Source of the DNA: JBGTFE01 sp036403235
Lineage (GTDB): Bacteria; Acidobacteriota; Blastocatellia; Pyrinomonadales; Pyrinomonadaceae
Assembly (NCBI GenBank): GCA_036403235.1
Contig: DASWRI010000033.1
Location: forward strand, 115,568-179,567
Length of the DNA: 64,000 nt
Reading direction: 5' to 3'
The notes under the pieces: model-generated
Told to the model about the DNA's origin: nothing
Seen by the model: the letters and a program-made list of their open reading frames with translations, nothing else
Database searches by the model: none
Position numbers and translations under genes: made by a program
Part shown: positions 34,750 through 43,710 of the stretch, one piece after another
How positions within the stretch are numbered: the stretch's first letter is position 1
Layout: every line of letters starts with the position of its first letter

Positions 34750-34845
34750 TTAACCGTCCTTCAAACCTTTGAGCAAGTTCTCGACTTCGGGCAATTTTCC
34801 GGTAATGATTTCTCTGAGTATTTTCTTAATTGATTGTGTAAAAAA
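34750..34845 (-). pseudogene. Possible remnant of an XRE-regulator C-terminus
   Basis: A 31-codon open stretch without a start codon reads IKKILREIITGKLPEVENLL and KGLKDG then stop. It resembles by eye the C-terminus of the XRE regulator at 17436 (IVRDLPLEKMSEVETFLENL). It may be the leftover end of a lost regulator gene. Weak evidence. Confidence 0.25.
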
Positions 34846-34907
34846 TTATTGCTGTTGTGCGGCAAAATTCCTAAATCGCGGCAAAACTAAATAATTCAGC
34901 AATAAAG

Positions 34908-35279
34908 TTACGGATTACTCTTTTCAAGTATTATTTTCAAATCCTTACCTCGATTTCCCTGCGTTTCTTTTTCTTCAAACGTGGTTTCGTAAGTTTTATA
35001 GCCTTGCTTTGTAACAATCAGTTTTAGACGGACATTGCTGAACGAGGCGTGCATAAAGGAGCAGGAAAAATATCCGGATCTATCCGTAACGGTGCGACAT
35101 TCGGTTTCACTCGACGGATTCTTTTTAATCGCTTCAAACTTGATGTCGGCTTTTTCAATCGTATTATTTTCCGAATCGTAAACGATGCCGGAAATCTGCG
35201 AGCGGCTCTCGCAAGCCGAAGTCAGAAAAATCAAAAAAGAAAGTAATATCGATAATTTTTTGTAGTTTTCCTTCAACAT
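34908..35279 (-). CDS. Small lipoprotein with carboxypeptidase-regulatory-like fold
   Basis: 123 residues. A lipoprotein signal peptide ends in the lipobox LTSAC (Cys 23). The mature part is a single beta-sandwich domain (ISGIVYDSENNTIEKADIKF, DRSGYFSCSF, VTKQGYKTYETTF) of the CarboxypepD_reg type. Two further cysteines (ECRTVTD and FSCSF) may form a disulphide. Probably an outer-envelope structural or ligand-binding lipoprotein. It lies just downstream of the DinG-like helicase gene (same strand, 23-base gap), perhaps on its transcript, though no functional link is apparent. Confidence 0.75.
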   Translation of the reverse strand: MLKENYKKLSILLSFLIFLTSACESRSQISGIVYDSENNTIEKADIKFEAIKKNPSSETECRTVTDRSGYFSCSFMHASFSNVRLKLIVTKQGYKTYETTFEEKETQGNRGKDLKIILEKSNP

Positions 35280-35302
35280 ATCTTAATAGTTTTGCCTGAA
35301 AT

Positions 35303-37276
35303 CTAACCCGACACGCCTTTTTTGTCTTCGAAAATCTGCGCCACATCTTTCAAATCGCTCGTAATTCTGGTTCGCGGCAAAGAGTTCAGAAAATCGCGGC
35401 CGTAGGATTTTGTCCTGAGGCGCGTGTCGAGAAGCGCAATCACGCCTTTGTCGGTTTTGCTGCGAATCAAACGACCGATTCCCTGTTTCAAGGTGATGAC
35501 GGCCTGCGGGACGGAATAATCGAAAAAGGATTTGCCGCCGTTTTCGTCGATAAATCTTGTTCGGGCGGCGACAATCGGGTCGGTCGGGACGGCGAACGGA
35601 AGCTTGTCGATTATCACGCACGAAAGCTGCTCGCCGCGCACGTCGACGCCCTGCCAAAACGAAGATGTGGCGAAAAGAACGGCGTTAGGCGTCTTGCGGA
35701 AACGTTCGAGCAGCCCGGCTTTCGACATCGAGCCCTGAACGAGACACGGGAAATTGACGCGCATCGAAACGAGCTCGTAAAGCGCGTTCATCGAAAAATT
35801 GCTCGTCGCCAGCACAAACGCGCGCCCCGACGTGATTTGCAGCAATTTAACGATTTCGTTGGCGGCAATCTGCGTATATTCGGGCGCGCGCGGGTCGGGC
35901 ATCGCTTTCGGAATATAAATTATCGCCTGCTTTTCGTAATTAAAGGCCGACGGCGCGAGCAGAGATTCGGTTTTTGCGGGCTCAAGACCGAGACGGTCTT
36001 TGATGAAATCAAATTTGCCGTTGGTCGAAAGTGTCGCGCTCGTCAAAACGACCGTTTCCACTTTGTCGAAAAGCTTGTCCTGCAAAAGAGTGGAAACATC
36101 AATCGGCGAAGCGCGCAGAAACATTCCCTTGCCGCGCTTTTCGAGCCAGTAAACATAATTTTTCTCGGCCTGCGTGACGATAAATTCCAAATCGAAACGC
36201 GTCTGCCGCACGCGCCGCGTCAAGCTTTCGGCTTCGGTCATTTTTTCGGCGTAAACGTCGACCGCGCTTTCCAGGCGTTCGAGCGCCGAATCGAGCGCAA
36301 AATACGCTTCGCCGAGCGGCGTCGGCTCGATATCGCCGCTTTTTGTCTTTTGCGCGAAAGAGCCCGCCAGCAGCGGAAACCTGCCGTCCTGGCTGCGCGT
36401 CTGCGTAAAGCGAATCCAGAACTGGTCGGCGAGCCCCGTGATTTTCGCCGCAATTTTCGTCAAATCTCTCGAAGCGGCGGCATCGGTTATCGGCAAGCCG
36501 TCGGCGTCGCGCGCGAGCTCTTCGAGCTGAAAGCTCGAAATCTGAAAACCGAAATAATCGGCGGCGATGTCTTCGATTAAGTGTGCTTCGTCAAAAATCA
36601 CCGCGCCGTAATCGGGCAAAACCCGGCCGTATTCGTTGCCGCGAATGTTTAAGTCGGCGAAAAAAAGATGATGATTGACGATGACGATGTCGGCTTCGTC
36701 GGCGCGCTCGCGCATTCGGGTGATAAAACACGCTTCGAAATCCGGACATTTCTGGCCGAGACACGTTTCCGATTTGGCGTTGATGCGCGACCAGAACGAG
36801 ATGTTTTCCGGCAGATTCGTCAGCTCGGCGCGGTCGCCCGTCTCCGATTCGCGCGACCATCGGCGCACCTCGTCAAAATAATCCATCTCGTCGAGGCCGT
36901 CCAAAACCGGCTGATTTTCCGCCTTTTTGATGCGATACAGACATGCGTAATTCGAGCGGCCCTTCATATACGCGGCCGAAAATTTCTTCGGCATAATCTT
37001 TTGCAGAAACGGAATGTCCTTTTCCATTAGCTGCTCCTGCAAATTTTTTGTACCCGTAGAAATAATGACGCGTTTATTTTTGGCGAGCGCCGCCGCGATG
37101 GCCGGGACGAGATAGGCCAGCGTTTTGCCCGTTCCGGTTCCCGCTTCGACGATAAGGTGTTTCTTTTCTTCAAATGCGCGGAGCACGGCCTCGGCCATTT
37201 TTATCTGCCCGGCGCGATATTCGTAGTCTTTGTGATGGCGTGCGATGAGTCCGGCTGTGCCGAAAATTTCTTCCAC
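35303..37276 (-). CDS. DinG/XPD-type ATP-dependent DNA helicase
   Basis: 657 residues from GTG 37276 (no strong ribosome site). Walker A VEAGTGTGKTLAYLVPAI, DEAH box (AVIFDEAHLIEDIA), and the four iron-sulfur cysteines of XPD-like helicases between them (YACLYR ... ETCLGQKCPDFEACF). C-terminal motifs are VLTSATLSTNG, FATSSFWQGVDVRGEQL and QGIGRLIRSKTDKG. Superfamily 2, 5'-3' helicase with [4Fe-4S] cluster, used in DNA repair and R-loop removal (DinG/YoaA). It lacks the exonuclease domain of Gram-positive DinG. A downstream lipoprotein gene may be cotranscribed. Confidence 0.93.
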   Translation of the reverse strand: MEEIFGTAGLIARHHKDYEYRAGQIKMAEAVLRAFEEKKHLIVEAGTGTGKTLAYLVPAIAAALAKNKRVIISTGTKNLQEQLMEKDIPFLQKIMPKKFSAAYMKGRSNYACLYRIKKAENQPVLDGLDEMDYFDEVRRWSRESETGDRAELTNLPENISFWSRINAKSETCLGQKCPDFEACFITRMRERADEADIVIVNHHLFFADLNIRGNEYGRVLPDYGAVIFDEAHLIEDIAADYFGFQISSFQLEELARDADGLPITDAAASRDLTKIAAKITGLADQFWIRFTQTRSQDGRFPLLAGSFAQKTKSGDIEPTPLGEAYFALDSALERLESAVDVYAEKMTEAESLTRRVRQTRFDLEFIVTQAEKNYVYWLEKRGKGMFLRASPIDVSTLLQDKLFDKVETVVLTSATLSTNGKFDFIKDRLGLEPAKTESLLAPSAFNYEKQAIIYIPKAMPDPRAPEYTQIAANEIVKLLQITSGRAFVLATSNFSMNALYELVSMRVNFPCLVQGSMSKAGLLERFRKTPNAVLFATSSFWQGVDVRGEQLSCVIIDKLPFAVPTDPIVAARTRFIDENGGKSFFDYSVPQAVITLKQGIGRLIRSKTDKGVIALLDTRLRTKSYGRDFLNSLPRTRITSDLKDVAQIFEDKKGVSG

Positions 37277-37610
37277 TTTTTATTTTTTTCCTAAAATTTT
37301 GTTAATAAAGTTGAAATCGGATTGACGAACGAACGGATTTCTGTTAGAAATAGACTTCATTCTATAAATATTTTATCCAATAAAATAATAATGACGTTTC
37401 TATCCGGTATCGGAATCTTGTTTACCAATCATAGCAAATTTGTTTGATAAATCTATCTGCTGTTTAGATGATTATTTTTTTCTGTCCGATAGTCTTCGTT
37501 ATTGATAACCCCAAAATTTAGTGTCCTTATACATAAGGTAATAAATCATCGCTGTTCGCTTAAATAGAGCAGTAAATTTTTTTTCCGTTTAGCTTTAGGA
37601 GGGCTTATAA
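37277..37610. other. Intergenic region between divergent helicase and M36 genes
   Basis: 334 AT-rich bases without reading frames of note. The only defined element is AGGAGGG at 37597-37603, the ribosome site of the M36 protease. Promoters for both directions must lie here but I cannot place them. Confidence 0.5.
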
Positions 37611-40600
37611 ATGCAGAAACGTTTTACAGCAATTACCCGTCGCGGTCTTTTGCTGAGTTTGTTTGTCTTGGGCTTGGTTGCGGCCATCATTTTGGTGCCG
37701 AGCCAGTTCACTTCGGAGGCGGGCAGTCAAAAGACCATGAAAAAAGGTCTTTTCGAAAGAACTGAAAGCCACGAGGAAGGATTAGATTGGTATGACATCC
37801 GCGAGGATAAAACCGCCGGAGTTGCAGACAAAATTATGCAGTTCCGCCAGACCGTAGGCCGCGATGCGGTCGCGATTGCCGATGTCAGAGATAAATTTGT
37901 CAAGGGCGAAAACCAGCTCAGAACGCAGGTTCCGACGCTCAAAGTCGAATACAATACCGATATTCGTATTCCCGAAGTCATCACACCTGACGTCTGGAAA
38001 TCGAAAGCGGAGTTTTTGACGCGTCCGACACAGGAAAATCGCGCGCAGGTGCTTCGCGATTTCATCAAGCAAAATAATGAATTGGTCGGAGTCAGCAACC
38101 GTCAGGTCGACTTGCTGAAAACGACGGCCGATTACACGAATCCGAACGGCGACCTTTCATACGCGATGCTCGAACAGTTTATTAACGATGTTCCTGTTTT
38201 CCGCGGCGAAGTAAAGGCCGGTTTCACCAAAAACGGTGAAATGGTTCGCGTTATCAACAACCTGGCTCCGGGACTGGAATACTCGAGTCTTTCGACAAAT
38301 TTCCGTGAACCGCTCGACGCTGTTAAAGCGGCGGCCAGCCACATCAATTATGAATTGTTAAGTCCTGACGTAACGCGCAACGATGCCGAATCATCCGATT
38401 TGAAAGTCGTTTACGGCACAGGCACAAATGCGACCACTGCCGAAAAAATGTATTTCCCGACCGAACCGGGCGTGGCGATTCCGGCGTGGCGCGTGCTTAT
38501 CTGGAAGCCTGTTCAGGCTTATTACGTCATTGTTTCGGCCGAAGATGGCACGATGCTGTGGCGCAAAAACATTACCGACGACCAGACTCAATCGGCAACC
38601 TACAGCGTTTATGTTAATCCGAACGCAATGATTAACGTCGCCGACAGTCCGGCGCCGCTGACACCGGGCCCGAATGCTCCGGGAACTCAGCAGGGCGCGA
38701 TTACTGCCCGCACCAGCATGACCTTAATCGGTAATGAAGGCGTTTATTCATTTAACAACAACGGCTGGATTACCGACGGCACGAACATCACCGACGGCAA
38801 CAACGTCGAAGCAGGTGTCGATAGAGTCGCACCGAGCGGCGTTGACGCTCCGGCAACCGGAAGCCCTAACCGCGTGTTCAGCAATGCATGGAATCCGCCG
38901 CCGGGAAATCCCGCGCCCGGAGACGACCCGCTGACCCCTGTGGCGCAATACGGCGCGACGACGTCGATGTTCTACATCGAGAACCGCTATCACGACGAAA
39001 TGTATCGTTTAGGGTTTAACGAAGCGGCGAAAAACTTCCAAACCACGAACTTTACCGCTCAGGGCGTCGGCAACGACCGCATTTCGGCTGAAGGTCAGGA
39101 CTCGTCCGGCACGAACAATGCAAACTTTTCAACGCCCGCCGACGGCGGACGCGGAATTATGCAGATGTATCTCTGGACAGGCCCGACTCCCGATTATGAC
39201 GGAACGACCGATGCTGAAGTAATCATTCACGAATCAACGCACGGAACGTCAAACCGCCTGCACGGAAACGGCAGCGGTCTCGGCGGAATGGGCGGCATGA
39301 TGGGCGAAGGCTGGTCTGACTTTTACGGTCACGTAATGCTCTCAGAACCGACCGACGACATCAACGGCGTTTACACGACCGGCGGTTATGCAACCTATCA
39401 GCTCGGCGGATTTTCGGCAAACTACTTTTACGGTATTCGCCGCTTTCCGAAAGCTCTGCTTTCAGTGACGGGCGGTCCGGCTCGTCCGGCGTGCGGCAAC
39501 GCTCCGTGCCCGATTAATCCGTTTACCTTTAAACACGTCAACGCAGACTGCGATACGACGCTCGGAACGACGACAACCGCCGTTTCCAGTGCTTTTCCGC
39601 GCAGCCCGGTGATTGCTACCTCGGGTAGCTGTAACCAGGTTCACAATGCGGGCGAAATCTGGTCGAGCGCGTTGTGGGAAGTTCGCGGCTTGATGCTTAC
39701 CCGTCTCGGATGGGCAGTCGGAAACCGCAAAACGCTTCAGCTCGTCACCGACGGCATGAAGCTCGCTCCGCTTAATCCGACGTTCCTCCAGGAACGCGAT
39801 GCGATTATCGCAGCAGCAGCAGCCAGCTCGGCAGCACCGGAAGCTTCGGCTGACGTCTCGGATGTCCGTGAAGGCTTCCGTCGTCGCGGTATGGGCTTCT
39901 CGGCCAGCGTTCAATCAATCAGCGCCGTTACCGAAGCGTTTGACTCGCCGAATGCGATTATTTCCAATCCGTTCTCGGTCAGCGATTCGACCGGCGACGG
40001 CGACGGATTCCCCGAACCGGGCGAAAACGTTTTAATCAGCGTTCCGATTTCAAATACTTCGGGAGCGACGATTAACAACGTCAACGGCAGCATCACCGGC
40101 GGCGGAACTGCCAGCTATGGAAATATTGCCGACGGCGCAACCGTTGTTCGTCAAATTACATACACTGTTCCTGCCGGAGCAACCTGCGGAGCTCTTCAAA
40201 CCGTTAATATTACGGGAACGAGCGCTGCCGGTGCACTTAATCCGCAGACATTTTCATTCCGTCTCGGCGCACCTGTCGGCGGCGCACCTGCCGTCTTTAC
40301 CAGTTCCACGGCAATTACGATTCCTGGTACGGGAACCGGTCCGGGCGCTTCGGCTCCGTATGGAACGACCATTACCGCTTCGGGTCTGACCGGCAACAAA
40401 AACATCAGACTCGAACTGACCGGCTTGACGCACACTTTCCCCGGCGACATTGACGTTCTGCTCGTTGGTCCCGGCGGACAGAAATTCATTCCGCTTTCGG
40501 ATATGGGCGGCACGACCGATATCGTCTCCGGTAACGTTCAATTAGTTGATACGGCGACTGCTTCGCTTCCGACGGGAGACGGCACCATTATCGGTGAATT

Positions 40601-41690
40601 CAAACCGGGTGACAATACTGCGGGAGATACGTTTACGGCACCTGCTCCGGTAGCTCCGTATACATCGCCTGCACCGGTCGGAACGGCGACTTTCGCTTCG
40701 ACCTTCGGAACGACCGGCAGCGGCTTAAACGGCGTCTGGACGCTCTATGTTATGGACGACGCAGGTGTTGACTCGGGTTCGATGACCGGTTGGAAACTGA
40801 CCTTCGAATCGAACGATTACGTCTGCGCGCTCAATACGGTTCCCAAATCACGCGCCGACTTTGACGGCGACGGCAAAACCGACCTTTCGGTCTTCCGTCC
40901 GTCAGAAGGCAACTGGTATCTGAACCGTTCGACGGCCGGATTCACAGTTCTGAACTGGGGACTCTCGACCGACAGATTGGTTCCGGGCGATTATGACGGC
41001 GACGGTAAAGCAGATGTCGCGGTCTTCCGTCCGTCAAACACGGCCGGCGTGTCCGATTTCTACATCCTGAAGAGCAGTGATTCGACTCTACAGGGTGCCG
41101 AATGGGGCATTGTCGGAGACGTTCCGGTCAGCGGAAACTTTGACGGCGACACGAAGGACGACATCGCGATATTCCGCCCGTCTAGCGGAACATGGTATAT
41201 CCTCAACAGCAGCAACGGTACGAACACAATCGAACCGTTCGGTCTGAACGGAGATATTCCGGTTACGATGGACAGTGACAACGACGGCAAGACGAATCTG
41301 GCGGTTTACCGTCCGAGCAATCTGACGTGGTATGTCGCGCGCAACAGCGGAACTCCGGCGGCGAATTTCGACGCCTTCCCGTTCGGCCTTGCCGGCGACA
41401 AACTCGTTCCGGGCGACTATGACAACGACAACAAAACTGACGTCGCTGTTTATCGTCCGAGCACCGGCACATGGATTATTCGCAAGAGCACCGACGGCAC
41501 GACTCTCAATGTTCCGTTCGGTATCTCGACCGATATTCCGGTTCCGGGAGATTATGACGGTGACGGAACGGATGACATTGCGGTTTACCGCAACGGCACC
41601 TGGTATATCAATCGTTCGACCAGCGGAATGCTGATTCAGGCATTCGGCGTCAGCACGGATACTGCAATTCCCAAAGCATACATCCCCTAA
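37611..41690 (+). CDS. Secreted M36 (fungalysin-type) metalloprotease with P-domain and FG-GAP repeats
   Basis: 1,359 residues. Signal anchor/peptide about 14-38. An FTP-like propeptide (about 100-290) precedes the M36 catalytic domain, with zinc motif HESTHGTSNRL (H540, E541, H544) and the downstream Glu in GEGWSDFYG. Then comes a proprotein-convertase P-like beta domain (about 900-1070; TFPGDIDVLLVGPGGQKF, GVWTLYVMDDAGVDSG). The C-terminus has about seven FG-GAP/VCBS-type repeats (DFDGDGKTDLSVFRPS, then GTWYINRSTSG) with calcium-type D-x-D-G-D-G loops. Digests extracellular protein. The repeat block is shared with the next gene and probably targets or stabilises the protein outside the cell. 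Confidence 0.93.
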   Translation: MQKRFTAITRRGLLLSLFVLGLVAAIILVPSQFTSEAGSQKTMKKGLFERTESHEEGLDWYDIREDKTAGVADKIMQFRQTVGRDAVAIADVRDKFVKGENQLRTQVPTLKVEYNTDIRIPEVITPDVWKSKAEFLTRPTQENRAQVLRDFIKQNNELVGVSNRQVDLLKTTADYTNPNGDLSYAMLEQFINDVPVFRGEVKAGFTKNGEMVRVINNLAPGLEYSSLSTNFREPLDAVKAAASHINYELLSPDVTRNDAESSDLKVVYGTGTNATTAEKMYFPTEPGVAIPAWRVLIWKPVQAYYVIVSAEDGTMLWRKNITDDQTQSATYSVYVNPNAMINVADSPAPLTPGPNAPGTQQGAITARTSMTLIGNEGVYSFNNNGWITDGTNITDGNNVEAGVDRVAPSGVDAPATGSPNRVFSNAWNPPPGNPAPGDDPLTPVAQYGATTSMFYIENRYHDEMYRLGFNEAAKNFQTTNFTAQGVGNDRISAEGQDSSGTNNANFSTPADGGRGIMQMYLWTGPTPDYDGTTDAEVIIHESTHGTSNRLHGNGSGLGGMGGMMGEGWSDFYGHVMLSEPTDDINGVYTTGGYATYQLGGFSANYFYGIRRFPKALLSVTGGPARPACGNAPCPINPFTFKHVNADCDTTLGTTTTAVSSAFPRSPVIATSGSCNQVHNAGEIWSSALWEVRGLMLTRLGWAVGNRKTLQLVTDGMKLAPLNPTFLQERDAIIAAAAASSAAPEASADVSDVREGFRRRGMGFSASVQSISAVTEAFDSPNAIISNPFSVSDSTGDGDGFPEPGENVLISVPISNTSGATINNVNGSITGGGTASYGNIADGATVVRQITYTVPAGATCGALQTVNITGTSAAGALNPQTFSFRLGAPVGGAPAVFTSSTAITIPGTGTGPGASAPYGTTITASGLTGNKNIRLELTGLTHTFPGDIDVLLVGPGGQKFIPLSDMGGTTDIVSGNVQLVDTATASLPTGDGTIIGEFKPGDNTAGDTFTAPAPVAPYTSPAPVGTATFASTFGTTGSGLNGVWTLYVMDDAGVDSGSMTGWKLTFESNDYVCALNTVPKSRADFDGDGKTDLSVFRPSEGNWYLNRSTAGFTVLNWGLSTDRLVPGDYDGDGKADVAVFRPSNTAGVSDFYILKSSDSTLQGAEWGIVGDVPVSGNFDGDTKDDIAIFRPSSGTWYILNSSNGTNTIEPFGLNGDIPVTMDSDNDGKTNLAVYRPSNLTWYVARNSGTPAANFDAFPFGLAGDKLVPGDYDNDNKTDVAVYRPSTGTWIIRKSTDGTTLNVPFGISTDIPVPGDYDGDGTDDIAVYRNGTWYINRSTSGMLIQAFGVSTDTAIPKAYIP

Positions 41691-41697
41691 ACTAAAC

Positions 41698-41777
41698 GAG
41701 GTTGAGGAATAAATTCCTCAATCTCTTTTGGAAATAAAAAACCGGAGGCTTGAATTAATTCAAGCCTCCGGTTTTTT
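41698..41777 (+). terminator. Two consecutive terminator hairpins after the M36 gene
   Basis: First GAGGTTGAGGAAT / ATTCCTCAATCTC with TTTT (41698-41729). Then a perfect 20-bp-arm palindrome AAAAACCGGAGGCTTGAATT and complement (about 41736-41777) with a T-run. The second is very strong. A further GTTTCAGGA/TCCTGAAAC hairpin lies near 41785-41810. Confidence 0.85.
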
Positions 41778-41906
41778 ATTTTAAGTTTCAGGAATCGACG
41801 TCCTGAAACCTGAAACTCATTTTTCTCTTCCGCAAACGCTTCCTCGGCACGTCCGGCGGCACTCGTTTTAATACAGCTGGTTAAACGAAGGATTCAAACA
41901 AAATCG

Positions 41907-41935
41907 TTGACTTTCGAGACGGCAAAGAATATCTT
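41907..41935 (+). promoter_or_regulatory. Possible promoter of the CxxCH/FG-GAP gene
   Basis: TTGACT (41907-41912), 17-base spacer, TATCTT (41930-41935), about 98 bases before the start codon. Medium to weak match. The rest of the 41778-42033 spacer shows nothing else recognisable. Confidence 0.35.
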
Positions 41936-42033
41936 CGAAGTAGACGATTTAATCAGACTTTAAGCCGACCGAGAACGTCTAAAAAACGTAAAATTTATCG
42001 TTCAAACCACTTTTTGCAAGGATTTACAGTCAA

Positions 42034-43476
42034 ATGAAAACTGCTTCAGGCAAGCTCACTTTTATAAAACTAACCGTCATCGCCATCGTCGTGCTGGCAA
42101 TTTTAGGTTTCCAGAGTTATTCGGTTAAATACGAAAAAGTCAGCGCGTCGGCACAGGGGCCGAGCGCATCGCACACGAACGCGCCGGGCGAGGCCAACTG
42201 CACCGAGTGTCACAGCGATTTTCCCGTCAACAGCGGAACGGGCGGCGTCACGATTGCGGGCGTTCCCGCCAACTATACGCCGAATCAGGCAGTCCAGATA
42301 ACCGTCACGACCAGCCAGGCCGACGCCGTCATTTACGGCTTTCAGTTGACGGCCGTCGACGTTCTCGGACGCCGCGCCGGGACGTTTTCGCTTCCGGTTC
42401 AAAGTCCCGCGCAGCTGCAAACGGTCGACGGCATCGTCGACGGCAACACGAGAAAATATATCGAGCACACGCCCGATGGAATTATCCCGACGCAGTTCGG
42501 CTCGAAATCTTGGACTTTTACGTGGACGGCGCCCGCGCAGAGAGTCGGAAGGATAAGTTTTTATGCCGGCGGAAACGCCGCCAACAGCGACGGAACTTCT
42601 TCGGGTGACTACATCTACACGACTTCCAGAAGCACGCTTTCAAACTCTACCGTTTCTGATTTTGACGGCGACGGCAAAACCGACCTTTCGATTTTCCGCC
42701 CGTCGGCCGGCGAGTGGTGGTATGTGAAAAGCTCGAACGGCGGCAATTCGGCCGTCCAGTTCGGCCAATCGACCGACAAGCTGACGCCCGGCGATTATAC
42801 CGGCGACGGCAAAACCGACATCGCTTTCTGGCGTCCTTCAAACGGTTTCTGGTTCGTCCTCAGAAGCGAAGACCAGAGCTTCTTTTCCTTCCCGTTCGGC
42901 GCTTCCGGCGACATTGCAGCGCCGGCCGATTATGACGGCGACGGCAAAACGGACGCGGCGGTTTTCCGTCCATCGACGACGACCTGGTATATCAATAAAT
43001 CGACCGGCGGAACAATCATTCAGCAGTTCGGGCAATCGGGCGACATTCCCGTCGTGGCCGATTACGACGGCGACGGAAACGCCGACATCGCCATTTATCG
43101 CCCGTCGCTCGGCCAGTGGTGGCTTCAGCGCTCGACCGCCGGATTGATTGCATTTCAATTCGGTAATTCAACCGATAAAGCCGTGCAGGGCGATTACACC
43201 GGAGACGGCAAAGCGGACGTCGCTTTCTTTCGACCTTCGACCGGCGAATGGTTTGTTCTCAGAAGCGAAAATCAAAGCTACTTCTCATTCCCGTTCGGCG
43301 CTGCGAGCGACATTCCGACGCCCGGCGATTATGACGGCGACAGGAAATTTGACGCGGCCGTTTTCCGGCCGTCCGGCTCGACGTGGTTTGTCCAGCGATC
43401 GACGGCCGGAACTCTGATTCAAGCTTTCGGCATCGCGGGCGACATTCCCGTTCCGGGCAGAAATCCTGCCGACTAA
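42034..43476 (+). CDS. Exported Reeler-like (choice-of-anchor V) protein with CxxCH motif and FG-GAP repeats
   Basis: 480 residues. Signal anchor about 8-28. The segment SHTNAPGEANCTECHSDFP contains CTECH (C56, C59, H60), a haem-binding-like CxxCH that is typical of the bacterial Reeler-like / choice-of-anchor V domain (about 45-205, ending GRISFYAGGNAANSDGTSSGD). Seven FG-GAP-type repeats (DFDGDGKTDLSIFRPS, DYTGDGKTDIAFWRPS and so on) fill about 210-478, closely like those of the M36 protease. A single CxxCH beside a reelin-like fold may bind haem or only form a disulphide. Function outside the cell unknown. Confidence 0.82.
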   Translation: MKTASGKLTFIKLTVIAIVVLAILGFQSYSVKYEKVSASAQGPSASHTNAPGEANCTECHSDFPVNSGTGGVTIAGVPANYTPNQAVQITVTTSQADAVIYGFQLTAVDVLGRRAGTFSLPVQSPAQLQTVDGIVDGNTRKYIEHTPDGIIPTQFGSKSWTFTWTAPAQRVGRISFYAGGNAANSDGTSSGDYIYTTSRSTLSNSTVSDFDGDGKTDLSIFRPSAGEWWYVKSSNGGNSAVQFGQSTDKLTPGDYTGDGKTDIAFWRPSNGFWFVLRSEDQSFFSFPFGASGDIAAPADYDGDGKTDAAVFRPSTTTWYINKSTGGTIIQQFGQSGDIPVVADYDGDGNADIAIYRPSLGQWWLQRSTAGLIAFQFGNSTDKAVQGDYTGDGKADVAFFRPSTGEWFVLRSENQSYFSFPFGAASDIPTPGDYDGDRKFDAAVFRPSGSTWFVQRSTAGTLIQAFGIAGDIPVPGRNPAD

Positions 43477-43504
43477 AGAGCAGACTCCAATAACAACATC
43501 ATCA

Positions 43505-43553
43505 AAAAACCGGGAAGCAGATGTAAATTTATTACAAATGCTTCCCGGTTTTT
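43505..43553. terminator. Terminator after the FG-GAP gene
   Basis: AAAAACCGGGAAGCA (43505-43519) pairs perfectly with TGCTTCCCGGTTTTT (43539-43553), 29 bases after the stop. T-run on both strands, so it can also stop transcripts from the prepilin cluster. Confidence 0.85.
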
Positions 43554-43571
43554 GCGATGTGAACATCTTTA

Positions 43572-43601
43572 TCTCAGAGTTTTGAAGTCAAAACTCTGAG
43601 A
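43572..43601. repeat. Perfect 14-bp hairpin (TCTCAGAGTTTTGA)
   Basis: A 14-bp inverted repeat with a 2-nt loop between the two convergent units. No T-run follows directly. Further TTTCACTTTCCGC-like heptamer-style units lie at about 43670-43712, at the 3' edge of the next gene. Confidence 0.6.
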
Positions 43602-43710
43602 TTTGGCATAAAGCAAGTAGTCTAAATATTAAAATTCCCAATTTCGAAACTGCAACAGTGAAAAATGTTCTTTCACTTTCCGCTTTTCGCTTTCCACTTT
43701 TCACTTTCCG

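Noticed and set aside
42196..42216. Reading the CTECH-containing protein as a c-type cytochrome
   Set aside because: A single CxxCH within a Reeler-like domain is common without haem; no further cytochrome features are visible. Kept as a possible haem site only.
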